Assembly: GCF_000699445.3 (NCBI RefSeq)
Contig: NC_067195.1
Coordinates: forward strand, 11,522,287 to 11,586,286
Direction: 5' to 3'
DNA from: Schistosoma haematobium
Lineage: Eukaryota > Platyhelminthes > Trematoda > Strigeidida > Schistosomatidae
Length of the DNA stretch: 64,000 bases
Positions 23,095 to 34,840 of the stretch are shown here, one piece after another. The position numbers were made by a program, and so were the translations under genes. Every line of letters starts with the position of its first letter. Position 1 is the stretch's first letter. Below the pieces are notes generated by a model. That model was not told the origin of the DNA and did not search any database. It worked only from the letters and a program-made list of their open reading frames with translations.

Positions 23095-24330
23095 TTAAAC
23101 AAGAGACTGTACACAAAATGTTGAGCATTTTAGGCGGTCCCATAAGAAGAATTGTGAAGCAGATTTGCCAAAACCATGACTAGAAATCATTTCATATATC
23201 TCAGATGAATTTAAATTTACAGGGTGGAATGTGTAAACTTTTTTTAAATGCATTGGTACATGCAATAACTTTTTAAGTATTATTCCCAGGTAGACATCAT
23301 CAAACCGAAGATATTTTGTATAACGCATAGCTACATTTAATTCACGTGCCAAATCCATTGATAAAAAGAAATTACCTCCTGCCACATATGGAGGATAGTA
23401 ACGTGGAGCATATTCTTTATCATCAACCAACCACTTTTCGTGACTACCAATATTCTTACGAACTGGTCCTGCATTATACCAGACATAACCACTGATCAAA
23501 AGTTTACGCAGCTCTGTGCTTAAACCTTCAATATAAGCAACCACATTTTTTGGATAGATAAAATAATCATCATCAACAAACATAATAATTGGGACATTTG
23601 AACAATATTTTACTGCCCAATTAATGCCAAACATAATTTTATATGTACTATTATAATAGTGATCGAGAAAATCTTGTTGAATTATATCATGATATGCATA
23701 AGATTCATTTTTTAATATGTATTTTAAACGTTCATTATTAGATGGGACATTACCAAGAAGGAAAAGATGGATGACACGACGTCCACCCCAACAAAGATCA
23801 TTGCCCCATGTTAAGCGTATTGCATCTCTGCGTAGAAAATTTGATGGAGCAGATTTGATGAGAATCATTAGTTCTGGAGCTCCTCCTGTTTCTAAGAGAA
23901 TGTTTCTACATTTTTGATGCTCACTCATAAGTATTGGAAATTTTGGGTCATTTATTGGACGAGATGTTACAGTCAAGTTTGAAAGAACCTGTCCAACTAG
24001 TTTTGGCATATCTATCATCATTGGATACTCCAAATCATCAGAACCAGAAGAAAAGACAGGATTTATGAATATCCGATGTGTGTTATTAGATGTTGACAAA
24101 TTGTATTGTTCTTTTGAAAAAGTAGGATCAAAACTCCAGTCACGAGTTAATGTGATATTTCCAGGGATCATGTTTACATAAGCTATATCAATTGACTTAG
24201 GAACATTCTTGGCTACAGATGAGTAATTATATATGATGATTACTAGTTGAAGTATTAACGTGACAGTGAACAGCGTAGCAGCAACTGTTACTACACTTAA
24301 TCTGCACGTTCGAATCCTAATATGACTCAT
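23095..24330 (-). CDS. GT31 beta-1,3-glycosyltransferase (brainiac/beta3GalT-like)
   Basis: A Golgi type II membrane enzyme that adds galactose or N-acetylglucosamine in beta-1,3 linkage to glycoproteins or glycolipids; the exact donor and acceptor cannot be read from sequence. Intact single-exon frame of 411 residues. A short cytoplasmic tail precedes a signal-anchor at about residues 12-34. A stem follows with several N-glycosylation sequons (NIT, NNT, NLT). The GT31 motifs are in order: RRDAIRLTWG (167-176), HLFLLG, DFLDHYYNSTYK (220-231), the DxD-type FVDDDYF (251-257), YPPYVAGGNFFLS (312-324) and RFDDVYLG (342-349), where most relatives have EDVY. Length fits the family. The start is the first ATG, just before the anchor. 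It is the only intact protein gene in the window and has no transposon features. Confidence 0.9.
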   Translation of the reverse strand: MSHIRIRTCRLSVVTVAATLFTVTLILQLVIIIYNYSSVAKNVPKSIDIAYVNMIPGNITLTRDWSFDPTFSKEQYNLSTSNNTHRIFINPVFSSGSDDLEYPMMIDMPKLVGQVLSNLTVTSRPINDPKFPILMSEHQKCRNILLETGGAPELMILIKSAPSNFLRRDAIRLTWGNDLCWGGRRVIHLFLLGNVPSNNERLKYILKNESYAYHDIIQQDFLDHYYNSTYKIMFGINWAVKYCSNVPIIMFVDDDYFIYPKNVVAYIEGLSTELRKLLISGYVWYNAGPVRKNIGSHEKWLVDDKEYAPRYYPPYVAGGNFFLSMDLARELNVAMRYTKYLRFDDVYLGIILKKLLHVPMHLKKVYTFHPVNLNSSEIYEMISSHGFGKSASQFFLWDRLKCSTFCVQSLV

Positions 24331-24487
24331 TATGATCCTATATATAAAAAATAGCAGGGGTTTGGTAAATTAACAGCTTGAAGTAAATGGGAATAGATCA
24401 TTAGCAGTTCGAAAGACAGACAACTTGTTACCAGGTATGACCTTAATTTTTCGGTCCATTGCTGTGAAATGTACGCATAGTGTGAAT

Positions 24488-24562
24488 AATGAAGTGGTAG
24501 CTTAATGGTTAGAGCACCTGGCTTTTAACCGTTAGTCTATAGGTTATAATTCAATATACCGA
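24488..24562 (+). repeat. tRNA-like SINE or tRNA pseudogene
   Basis: Reads like a tRNA: an A-box-like TAGCTTAATGGTTAGAGCA, a CTTTTAA anticodon-loop-like centre and a B-box-like GGTTATAATTC. The acceptor stem does not pair properly, so it is not a functional tRNA. Similar stretches occur at 25472-25545 and near 12770, which favours a tRNA-derived SINE family over an isolated pseudogene. Confidence 0.5.
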
Positions 24563-25471
24563 TTTCCTTTTGGATATCTAAGTAATATTGTTGCTGCTCA
24601 CACTCAAATATAGTGAAGTACATAAACTAGCACTTGATAAATAGGTCACAATGTTATGCTGCAAATAAAACTGATTATTGATATGAAGCGGAAAAGAGCA
24701 ATATTATTAATGGATTTGACATGATAATCGTTTGGTTTAACATTTGATAATTTCAGTGCGTTATTCTATTGTATTCTGATAATTCCTGTTACGCATTCAC
24801 TCGGTTTTCAAATTTGTTCAACATGAACTTAAATTTGCCTTTAAGTAACAAATGTTTAAAAGTAATCAATAACCACTGAGAAAATTTATATGTAAAGAGT
24901 GGTTGTTTTTTCACAAAATATATTCTCCGAAGTTGTAGGATAGAGTTGCTTCCCTTTTGCCTTTCCAATAGCTACGCCTAGGTTATGGACATCAGGGGCA
25001 GTATTAAAGAAAAATCCTATGTATTTACTGATCAAGTCAAATGTTGAGTTACTATTGCATTAATCTTTGAAATTACGTAGTAGCAAGCAGAATATAGCTA
25101 TTGTCCTATTACATTTGAGTCAACTTAGGAGTTATGAATTCGCCAGGGTGAATCTCCGGGGTAATAGGAATTAAGGAGCAAAGACACGAAAACAGAACAC
25201 GGTTGTTCCTTAGAACTTAAGGATCTTATTTTCTTAATTTGATTGCCTTTTAAGAACTTCATGTCAAACTTTATATACTTACATCGCAAACTAATCTTTA
25301 TTGGATTTCTGCGACTTACACCACTACACTTAGTGTGCTTTCAGAAGCACCACATTCAGTTAAGAGCTACGAAAGAAGTGTTTTTACAGTACTATATAGT
25401 GAATAAATTAGTGACTCACTAAATAATGATATGAAATCCAAACCTCTACTAACTTAGAGCACACTTAATCT
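24563..25471. other. non-coding DNA upstream of GT31 gene
   Basis: Lies 5' of the minus-strand glycosyltransferase. No repeat or gene recognised between the two tRNA-like copies. Confidence 0.4.
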
Positions 25472-25545
25472 TAACGGTGGTCTAGTGGTTGAAACAATAA
25501 TCTTTCAACGGAAAAGTTGCAGGTTCAAACCTCTTTCTACCTGAT
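25472..25545 (+). repeat. tRNA-like SINE or tRNA pseudogene
   Basis: An A-box-like TGGTCTAGTGGTTGAA, then CTTTCAACGG, and a clear B-box-like GGTTCAAACC (25532-25541). No convincing acceptor stem. Likely a member of the same tRNA-derived repeat family as 24488-24562. Confidence 0.5.
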
Positions 25546-28500
25546 TTAACCTAGACAGCAAGGTGATATCAGTAGCATACACGCAAAATGAACAGATTAA
25601 ACTGTAGGACATTTGCCCTAGCCACTAATATTCGAGAATATAAATAAACAATAAAAAGTTAAATCTCCGCTACCACAAACGATGATGAAATCGAAAATGC
25701 ATGACTTTATATGATACTTTGGAGTAACTTTCAAAATTAACAACAAATTGGGTAACCGTAATGAGTCATAATTTAGTAGCTATTAACGTTTGCAATTTTG
25801 AAGTAATGCTTTAAATTTTTTGATTTAGTGCTTAACGAGAAAACATTTCTTAGCAAATACTATTGTCAGCAAAATTTTCATGTAGGTATACGAAAGTGAG
25901 AAACGGAAAAAGTAATTTCATTCTTTATGATTTTTACACAACAGCTGGTCACATCAGAAAGAATGATGTGCAGTAGATGGACAAAATAAATGTCAACCCT
26001 TTATAAATCAGGAAAGTATGAGTACTACTAAGTGTTGAAGCACAAATACTAAAGTTCTAACCAAATAGGATTTCACCTACAAGAGTGACTGAAAGTTAGA
26101 AACCGCTGTTTTGATCCAATATATTGAGTCGGTAGGGTTGTTTTGACTGGTATGGTATCCCACCACTGATTTTGACATTCTAATTTTTTTAAATTGGGAA
26201 TATTATTGATGACAGTGGAAAACTACACACAAAATATGGGTTTAAAAGTACAGACAAAGTCTAACAATGGGAAATATTGAACGATACCAAGTACAAATAA
26301 GAAATGAATGGGTTTTTGCCACATGGACTAATTTTGAGCCGTTTTATGTCGTCTTCGATCAACCGATTTGACGTTTTCAACAAGCACCCTACGTCTATCG
26401 TGAGCAGTACTCATGAGACGAAATCATATACGATCTTGTGGCCAGTTTTGATACGAACTACCCCGAATAACAATCTTTTAATATGCAGATGTAAATTTTA
26501 GCATGGGGTTTAAGTAACCAGTGTCTTCATACCATCTTTTCAGTAGACAAAGCTAATTATATCCTTGGGACTGAGAGATATAATCAAAAACTAATGATAT
26601 AGAGATTTAAATAGAACGTATAGCACTTTATTGATGGGTAGGACAAAAACCACGTTTAGATTAGAGGCACTCACTTGTCAGGAACTAGTACGTGCCATCG
26701 AAACTTTTAGGGAGCAATAATGTTCGACCAAATCTCCCTACACGTCATAAAGAACACCTTACTTGGTGTTTAACATGGTTTCACTTTGGTATTTGCTAAG
26801 GTATACTTACATCACGGTCAAATATGGCTTACGTAACTGACCAATGGGAACCGACCTCGCTTTTATTCCTACTCACATATGTACAAATACATACAAACAT
26901 CCGTAATACTAATGAGCGGAGAAATAAAGAAGCCTTTAGTTAATTACATAATTCAACGTAGACCAGTATTACGATGTCTCCTACGGATATCGTAAAGAAG
27001 TAAACTTAGTAATGAAAGGCGGTGATCACTAAATGTAGAATATGGCCGCAAAAACCATGTTCTGGGTCTGAGTGGCGTAAAACGAGTTACGACCACAAAG
27101 GTTACAAATATGGTTATGGGCTGGAATACACTACGACATAAGGATCTAGTGGATTAATTGGATATAAATCGTTCGTTTCTGAGGCTTTCTCAGACAACAA
27201 AGGTCTGACGAGTTACACTTCCGGACCTTTCGTCGATAATACACAAACATTTCCGCTGTCAATTTGGTTAATATGTGACAGTAATTTCAATTTAGGGATT
27301 ATGATAAATACGCTTATGATTTAAGTCAATTGAGTGCGTAGATAAATTTTTACATTAAGATTGGAGGTGAAATAAGTTAGTGCTAAATGAAACGCCACTG
27401 ACCTTTATAATCCCACCCAGAACAACAATGATCGATGTTGTCAGCACGGCTATTCATTGCTTTTTATTCTAAACGGCTGGAAATAAACTCAACTCCGGTT
27501 CGTAATTTCGGTAGTCAACTTAGCGACCAATCAGGATGAAGCGGGAACCACCATTCCCGCCATCTTTGTATGTAATGGAGGTTAGCTTGCCTCGTCCTAT
27601 TGTTACATTAGCAACACAGTTAGATAGAAACGACCTTTGGTTTGAAATTATTGGTTAACTGATTGGTTCGATCAGTACATTTAATTGGGCAGTTGCAGTT
27701 AGTTAGAAACTAATTGAGCTGAGAATATACACGCATCTCATCGGGAGACTTACACCAACGGCAATTTCAGTCAATTGATTGAGTTGCCCATTACACTATG
27801 TTTTTTCGCTGACGTTTTGGTGTTAATGCAACATTTAGCCCTTTAGTGTGCCAAAATTCCGTATTTTATGTGATCCTCTAAATGTTGACGCCAATGTTTT
27901 TCAACCAGTTTTGTTTTCCCGGCCTTTTCTACTGCTATTCAGGTCGGTGTATGCTTCCTGACATACTTACGTGCTTTATGTGGCAAAATGTCAAACCATT
28001 TTGACTTGAATACCTTTTGTAGATATCATACACTAGCGTCAGCCTATTTTGCTAAATTCAATGTTGCTGCCACGTGGGATTTTCTAACTTTCAGAATATT
28101 TGTTTCTAAGTGTTATTTATGATTTTACCGGGGATCATGAGAGAAAACGTACTTTGATCTTTTATTTTCCCTAATATTATGGTGTCCTACTTTCTGGGAC
28201 CTGGGACCAAGTCAAAATAACCATGACTATTATTAAGCTTCCTACAACTTAGGATATCATTCTAGCACACAATACACGTGTCCGGTATGAGGTAGTCCGA
28301 CACGGTGAATAAAAATTACAGTTACAGCAAAATTCACAGGATAATATAGTTTTTTAATAAAAATCACGCTACAGTATGGCAAGCTCATTGACTGCGTGAA
28401 CGTAGATATGAACGTTATTCCTACCTACCATACACTTTGTTGACGTAACAGTTATAATTATTTCTACATTCGGATGGAACACACCTCAACTCGACTACGA

Positions 28501-30540
28501 GTGGACTGCCTGGAGGATATTTAATTACCAGGTGATAATTGAGAAAACTGAAGTCTCTGTTTTTATTTAAATCATCAGGATGTATCAACAGACTCTCTAG
28601 AACCCGAAACAACGAGTAGAAGCCATCGGTTCAACGGTTGTAACCACTTTAGATACTCACCAAAGCCAAATCAACTTACAGGCGCAAGGGACCAGCCTAA
28701 TCTCTTTCCAGTCTTCAGAGGTATAGATAGCAAAGACTCAGCCTGTTACAAATCAGTCGCATTACTCGCAAACTATTAAAGTTGATGGAAAAACTGTGTA
28801 TTGCGAGGATACATGCACAAAAACAAAGTACTACATGAATACCATTACGGGTTTTGAAAAGTCAGGTCCAGCGTGTTCAACCCTCTCATAGCAAAGGATA
28901 GCTGGACTATTCGCTTGGAATAAAAGATACAGATAGATGTATTATTCTTTAGAATCGCGAGAGCCTTCTGCACATTAGTGTATGTGCTCCTTGTGGAATT
29001 CACTTTGTCCTGTAGGTATTCTGCTAGAACTGTGAACGCGATACTGAAGACCACAGAGTCTATATGAAAGAAAAAGTCAGAACAAAGACAACTTGGCTTT
29101 AGACTTTATCCGTTTCTAAACGTAAAAATAACAATTTCATTGGGACATTAATTAAGAGGATTATGGTCATTAGGTGGAACTCACAAACATATCAATCAGT
29201 ATTGCATGTCTTATCGAAATGAATAAAAATTATGAGTCATATTTATATAATGAGGTAATAATGTCCTTCAACTGGCAGTTCATATGCAATAGAGATAGTC
29301 AACAGGAACATCAAAACATATTGACATGGCGGGCACTTACACAACGATTTGGTTGGTTGTTTTTGGACATATCTAACACTCCTCAAAGAGCACCTTGAGA
29401 AGATGGGATTCACAGCCATACTTCTATCTTGTTCCCACAAAAATTATGACTTATGCTTCTATCAATTATCACGTGAAAAATCCTAAACCAGAACATCTAA
29501 TATGTGACTTTGTTGCTGTGCCAAGTCAATTACACGTCAACCAGCACCGCCAGCGTTGAGTCAACCTTGAATCTTCATTTATTCTTGATGTAAGAGCTTC
29601 TCGTTTATCTATTTTCGTTAAGTTCAGAACGTAGTGTCCGCCTCCACACATGCTAAACAGTCACAGTAACGAGTGTTTCGCAAGGGACTATCTTAAGTCC
29701 ACTTCCCTCCATGATCTTTATTGATGAACCAGTTATCTCCTCAGAGCGCGATCTCAGACTAGCTATCCAAGCCGGAGCGATAACAGTCACCTCAGTACAC
29801 AGCTTCAAGAGATTTGACAAACACGCACATATTCACGTATAACCATCTCTTACTTGGACCAGTTGTGCTTGATGCATGCCCAATAACCTACGCATCGTTA
29901 TCATTATCATGTATCGGTAACTAGTTGCTGTCTCGTTTATTATAGTTTATTTCCCCTTTTATCTTTACACTTTCGTTTTCTCAGACTGCTTGTATTACTT
30001 ATCGATCAAGTTATTTGTTATTCTTGAAATCGTCTCCCGCTCTTGGAACTTGAATCATCACTTCGTTATTTTCTCATTACAACCAACCAACCTCCTACCT
30101 GATAATGTGATAGCTGCTGGTATCCAGAATCCTTACAGTCCTGGAACAAACTCGCTTACTGAGATGATTAGAAGTAGTCGAATTCATATGGAAACAAAGA
30201 AGTCCAGTAGTGCAATTTGAGGCAGGTAGAACTTCATGAGTACAAATGAACGTATTATATTTATAATTCGTAACCAAGGGACAATCAATCACAAAGGAAT
30301 CATTATTTCGTAAAAAAGCCAATTCGCCATGGCTTAAATGAAAATTCAAACTTTTGTAATCGATTGTACTTCTCCTTAGGTTCGTCATGTGTTTGTTAGA
30401 CTATGTGTTGGATGTAGACTCTATGTTACCGAGAATATACTCAATGGTATTCGAATTAACAACAAAGATTAGAGCGGACTCACGTGGTCCCTGGAATTGT
30501 ATATGGTCATCAGGTCGGTTATTAATTAAATAATTGGTAT
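25546..30540. other. 5-kb stretch without recognised genes
   Basis: Only short unrelated frames occur (28421-28612, 28845-29054, 29174-29398, 29990-30220, 30095-30388), none with a family I know. Base composition is less AT-rich at 27440-27600, with a CCAATCAGG box and repeated GCGGGAA/TTCCCGCC words, which looks more like a promoter or an LTR than random intergene. The stretch may be decayed transposon DNA. Confidence 0.4.
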
Positions 30541-31236
30541 TTAGAACTCGATTAGTAGATTTTCCAACATTCTGCACCACGATCTCCGTAGCTGATATAA
30601 GATGATTTCCACGATAATATGTAGCCTCATATTCGAACGGGGAATTCTTCCTTTTAATAGCTTTAATGGAGTTTCTTTCATTACAGAATGTCCGACATTT
30701 CTATATTGCAGTAGGAATGTTTTTACTTTCCTATTCAGTAAGCCAGATGCTGAAGTAGCAATGGAATTGATAGCAATTTTCAATGTCCCGACAAAAGTTT
30801 CTGCCTAAACATTAGAAATAAGTGTTTCGGAGAGGTAAATAAATGTTTGCACCCTAAACCATTCAACCAGGAAGTAACAGTCATTTTCACTCACTGTACC
30901 GTAGGAACTCCCTCCCGATTGAAGGCTTTTTTCAAAGATTGGATTGTGAAGTCTGAATTCTGTGGTGTTGTGAAAAGAAACTTCTGGACACTTAGAAGAG
31001 GAATCGACCACAACAATTATGGTTGTTGTATTTATTCGATACAACTTCTTAAGTTTATAGTTGTTGTGAAGTAGATTCTTAGTGCGCTTGGTGTAAACTG
31101 TGACTTTGAGAACGTAAGTACGTACGTCAAGTTTGTTCCAGGCGTCAGGAGCTTCAAAGCTGTGCCCTGAGAGCGAGATTCTGAAAAAACAAGAAACAAA
31201 GGTACAGAAAGGCACTTGTATTTGAGCACTTAGCAA
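30541..31236 (-). pseudogene. gypsy-type retrotransposon integrase, decayed
   Basis: Minus frame 31236-30805 contains IIVVVDSSSKCPEVSFHNTT, which matches the first-Asp block of gypsy (K02A2.6-like) integrases; the usual TDNG second-Asp block appears as VSENDCYF, so the catalytic Asp is lost. Frame 30783-30541 continues with VKTFLLQYRNVGHSVMKETP and LLKGRIPRSNM, the typical C-terminal part of that integrase core. Stops and frameshifts separate the parts. No LTRs, protease or RT were found around it, so it is an isolated fragment. Confidence 0.65.
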
Positions 31237-32441
31237 TGCTTAACATTTTTTAGTGTAACAGACAGAGGTATGACAAATTAATACATTAAACTCATACTAG
31301 ATGTGTTGCAAGAGTGAAATATGATTAGAGCCTCCAGATGAGAGAAGCACCAATAAAAAACATTTAGTTATGATAGTTAACAAGGTGGAGTGGATTCAAA
31401 TGATGGAAGAGAAGTCGAAATTAGAATAAGGCTGTTTATTGGGACGGAAATTGCATCAAGAGAGTAAAGTGTTAAGATAACTAACAACTATATCTTTTAT
31501 TGTCTGATTTTTTTATGGTTTTTATCACCTGATTCCAGCCACGCAGTCCTAGTGTAAAAGTTTGATTTAGCGTGTTGTAGGTTGTCTTAGTAAAATAGCC
31601 AATGCAGGACAAAATTAAAAACATGAATCTGAATGGTAAGCGTGGGTAAACAACCTCAATATTACGGACTAATTAACTCGTTATCAATAGTAAAGAGTCT
31701 GGTACAAATAAAGCTTTCTGCCCCACAAACATGTTTGGATTGAAGTCATCATCCTCACCATTATTACTTGCTGGTCAGTAACTCCACCCTCTCTTCTTTT
31801 GTTATCTTAGGCTAAATAATATACCTCACACTAGGTTCTGTGTTTCACATACTGTTGGAAAACACTATTTCCATAAGTACCATTTTACAAGCTTATCAGG
31901 CAATTACCAATTATGGACTGTGGGTAAGGTATCAATGCAATACTTTAAATGATTAAAGTATGAAGTATGGGTTGCCGATCAAAGTATAAGCATTAAGACA
32001 AGTATAATGCAGGATAGCTGTTTGCCAAAGTAAACGGAAAGTAAAGGAATACATCAGTTATAAATAAGACAATGAGTGGTGAAATAAAATTAATGGTAAG
32101 TCAACATAGTGTTCGGAAGAGGAGAAAGCTGATGAATAATAGACAAGAAGAAACTCATATTAACTTGGTACTGATATTATTTTATGCTATCCTAACCTGC
32201 TGATGGGTTATAGGTTCGAAAGACTCAAGAAAACTGGTAGTGAATAGTAGATTGTGCGGTTCTCTTGACAACTTTTTAAGGTAGTAGTGAGCTTCTCTTA
32301 GCGGACGATTATAGTTGAACAGCATCGATAGGTCCAGTGAGCTATCTGTCTAGTTTAAGTAAACAATTAAGGCTGGAAAAGTTTTTAATACAACTGCATA
32401 GTAGGAAAGTAAGGAAAGCTGAAATTAGAGTCTAATTTGGT
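31237..32441. other. non-coding DNA, probably CR1-like 3' UTR at its right end
   Basis: No gene recognised. The segment immediately below 32442 follows the stop of the minus-strand CR1-like frame and should be its 3' UTR; I could not fix the element end. A B-box-like GGTTCGAA lies near 32213. Confidence 0.4.
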
Positions 32442-32776
32442 CTATCCATGTTGAAGGCCTATGATGTCTGAGTTGGACGCAGATGTGTTCAACTGTGCCA
32501 GATCAGTGCAAGCGAGGGCTTCATCAAAAAGTCTTGCAAATGTGTGTAATCTATCTACCATGTGTGTTTCAGAAGGAAGACTGCTCCATATTAACGCATA
32601 ATTGATAAAAGTCTTCCCTAGTTTTTTATTTGTATTTCTCAACTTTGACCGTGAATACTTTGACCCGATGGTCGTACTCATATGATTTTTGGGCAAGAAC
32701 TATATCACATTTAAAATAAGCAAGGTTTTTGAGGAGTTTGAAGGAGAGAATCAAATTGGACCTAAGCCTTACTTTC
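32442..32776 (-). pseudogene. CR1-like RT C-terminus, distal part (right part at 45587)
   Basis: Minus translation from 32776 gives KVRLRSNLILSFKLLKNLAY, then the C-terminal block WSSLPSETHMVDRLHTFARL, which matches the final WNxLP...FK segment of CR1/Jockey-type reverse transcriptases. It is the direct continuation of the frame that ends at 45587 with EPLW: the BEL/Pao tandem lies exactly between. Frameshifts exist near 32690. Confidence 0.75.
32772..32776. repeat. target-site duplication, left copy (CTTTC)
   Basis: CTTTC directly before LTR 1; the same five bases follow LTR 3 at 45587-45591. A 5-bp duplication is typical of BEL/Pao integration. The match can be extended by one C if LTR 1 lacks its first base. 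Confidence 0.85.
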
Positions 32777-33461
32777 CGTAACAGAAAGAGAACAGTGAAA
32801 ATCCCTCTGCAGCTTCTTTGTTGAACAGTATTTTCATTTATTTGTTCCTTCTCCCTTTTGTGTATTCCAACCTTTGTTTCGATCTCGTTTAACCATGTCT
32901 TTTGTTCTTCAGTCTTCCCCGTTTGAGCTTTTATTATGTGATTTTGATTAAAGACTTATTTTTGTTACCTAATTTTCTATTGCATGTTGCCGGACCATTG
33001 ACAGTAAGGTTGTGTTTGACTAAGCTCAAGGTCACGGCGTGGTTCATTTTGTGACTGTTAACCTTCTGACTGTCTGCTTGGGAGAATTGTTGCAATCCCC
33101 GCAGATAGATATTTGATCCCATCTGATTGGGAATATTTGTATTGATTCTCAGGTATCAAACCCTTTAGTATTAACTGTCTCTTTCATTGTTTAGCGCGCT
33201 ACTTTGCGTTAGAGAAACTTCTGACTGTATAGCACAGGCTGTACTGTTTGAGGTATTTTGTATTTTTGATGTAATTTGTTCTGTTTTCTTAATTAGAACC
33301 GTTTATATTGAGCACAGAGTTTGTGTTTTGATATAATATAATACGAGTATCTCAAAGATGCGTTGTGAGCTATACAGAGGAACTTGGTCTGGTCTAATCG
33401 AATAAATTTTGGGTTCGTCAGTCCGTTGTTCCAACCGAATATTGGCTGTTCGGTCGTTACA
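32777..33461 (+). repeat. BEL/Pao LTR 1
   Basis: 685 bp. It differs from LTR2 at about five positions: the first base, two near 33091-33101 and two near 33359-33366. With LTR3 it shares the 33091-33101 state but not the 33359-33366 state. Confidence 0.95.
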
Positions 33462-33486
33462 GTTCTCAAACGAACAGTAATCTCAA

Positions 33487-33726
33487 GTGACAAATTCTGG
33501 AATGCCTGGAAAGCGCAATAAGGTCAACGAAAACTTGGCATTGGGCGACGGAGAAATGGAATCGGATGCACCTCCAGATGTACGGCAAGTCAAATTAGAT
33601 ACATTTTCATGTCACGGCTCTAATGTTAGTTTAGTAAGTAGACGTGGTAAAGTTAGCTCTGGGATTACCTTAGCTGAGTTGAAAGAAAGACAGTTATTAG
33701 AAATGAGAGACTTGAAAGATAGATAG
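33487..33726 (+). pseudogene. Gag N-terminal frame, unit A
   Basis: A 79-codon frame starting 26 nt after LTR1, ending at TAG 33724. It has no named domain, is charged, and its end (TLAELKERQLLEMRDLKDR) looks helical or coiled-coil-like, as at BEL Gag N-termini. About 200 nt without this frame follow before the main Gag frame. The identical frame and stop occur at 39548-39787 in unit B, so the break predates the duplication or is the native arrangement. Confidence 0.6.
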
Positions 33727-33928
33727 AGGAAACAACTACTGTGCTTTCAGAGAGTTTGGGTCGTTAAGGCTGAACGAAAGCACGTGTAGTAAGTTATCTT
33801 CTGTTCCTTACTGTGATGACAAAGAAAAGGAGCACGTTCACAGGTTCGTAAGTCCTTCTCATGACCTTAGGACAAAGTCTCTAGAAAAGTCAAAACTGCT
33901 AGATTATTCGGGAACGAAGAAGAAGGAA

Positions 33929-34840
33929 GTGACCTTGGAATCTCTTAGTGTAGGTCTTGAACTTCCAAAGGTAGAGCTAAGTACCTTTGATGGACAACCA
34001 GCTAAATACTGGAAATTTATTAGACAATTTGATTTATATGTGGTTTCCAAGGTTGAAGACGATGGTCAACGGCTCTTGTACTTGTTACATTATTGTAAAG
34101 GCAAGGCTCGAGAGGCCATAGAGGAATGCATAATGCTTCCACCATCGTCGGGTTATCGTAGAGCGTGCGATATATTGAAACGGTTGTTCGGTAGAACACA
34201 CGAAATATGTCGGGCTTTGATGAAAGATTTAACTGAAGGTCCTGATATTGCGCATAATGACGCAGAAAGTCTATCTAGACTAGCGATAAAGATGGAAAAC
34301 TGTTCTATAACCTTAGAACAAATGGATTATTCAGCGGATCTCAACTCCGTAGTGACAATAGAAAGTATAGTAAAGAAGTTGCCCACGGTTTTACAGATGA
34401 GATGGGCTGAGACAGTAGGAAAGGTAACAGCAAATGGAAGAGAGCCTACTTTTGCTGAGTTAACAGAATTTGTGTCATCTAGAGCGGAAATATTGCTTAG
34501 CAGATTCGGACAGATTGCAACTGCTAGTAAACGAGTTGCAAGCAAGGTGGCCTGTTCCACACAAGGTCTGTCGTTCGGTAAAATCGTTAGCAAGTCACCT
34601 TGTGTTATATGCGGAGAAACTCATAGTGTGGATAAATGTTTCCAGTTTTCAACCTTAGCAGTCAACGATAAGTGGGCGAAAGCAAAAGAAAAGGGCCTGT
34701 GTTATTGTTGTCTTCGAAGGGGCCACAGATCTGTGGACTGTAAAGATCGTGTTGTGTGTACTGTCGAAGGTTGTCGGGATCGGCATCACCCATCGTTGCA
34801 TAAAACCATCCGAGTTCAGAGTGGTTCAGTGAGTGCTTAA
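33929..34840 (+). pseudogene. Gag (DUF1759, zinc knuckles), unit A
   Basis: Structural protein region of the BEL/Pao element; 303 codons from the first ATG. DUF1759-type capsid-like part (LPKVELSTFDGQPAKYWKFI, residues 11-30) and two Cys/His clusters near the end (CVICGETHSVDKC and CYCCLRRGHRSVDC) that bind nucleic acid. In BEL/Pao elements Gag and Pol are normally one long frame; here it ends at 34840 because unit A lacks a G and an A present in unit B (near 34829 and 34841). Confidence 0.85.

Noticed and set aside
24488..25545. Two tRNA-like stretches as functional tRNA genes
   Set aside because: A and B boxes are visible but acceptor stems do not pair, and similar stretches recur, so a SINE family fits better.
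30805..31236. A 143-codon frame as an intact unknown protein
   Set aside because: Its middle matches gypsy integrase in decayed form and the ends are not related; a pseudogene fragment.
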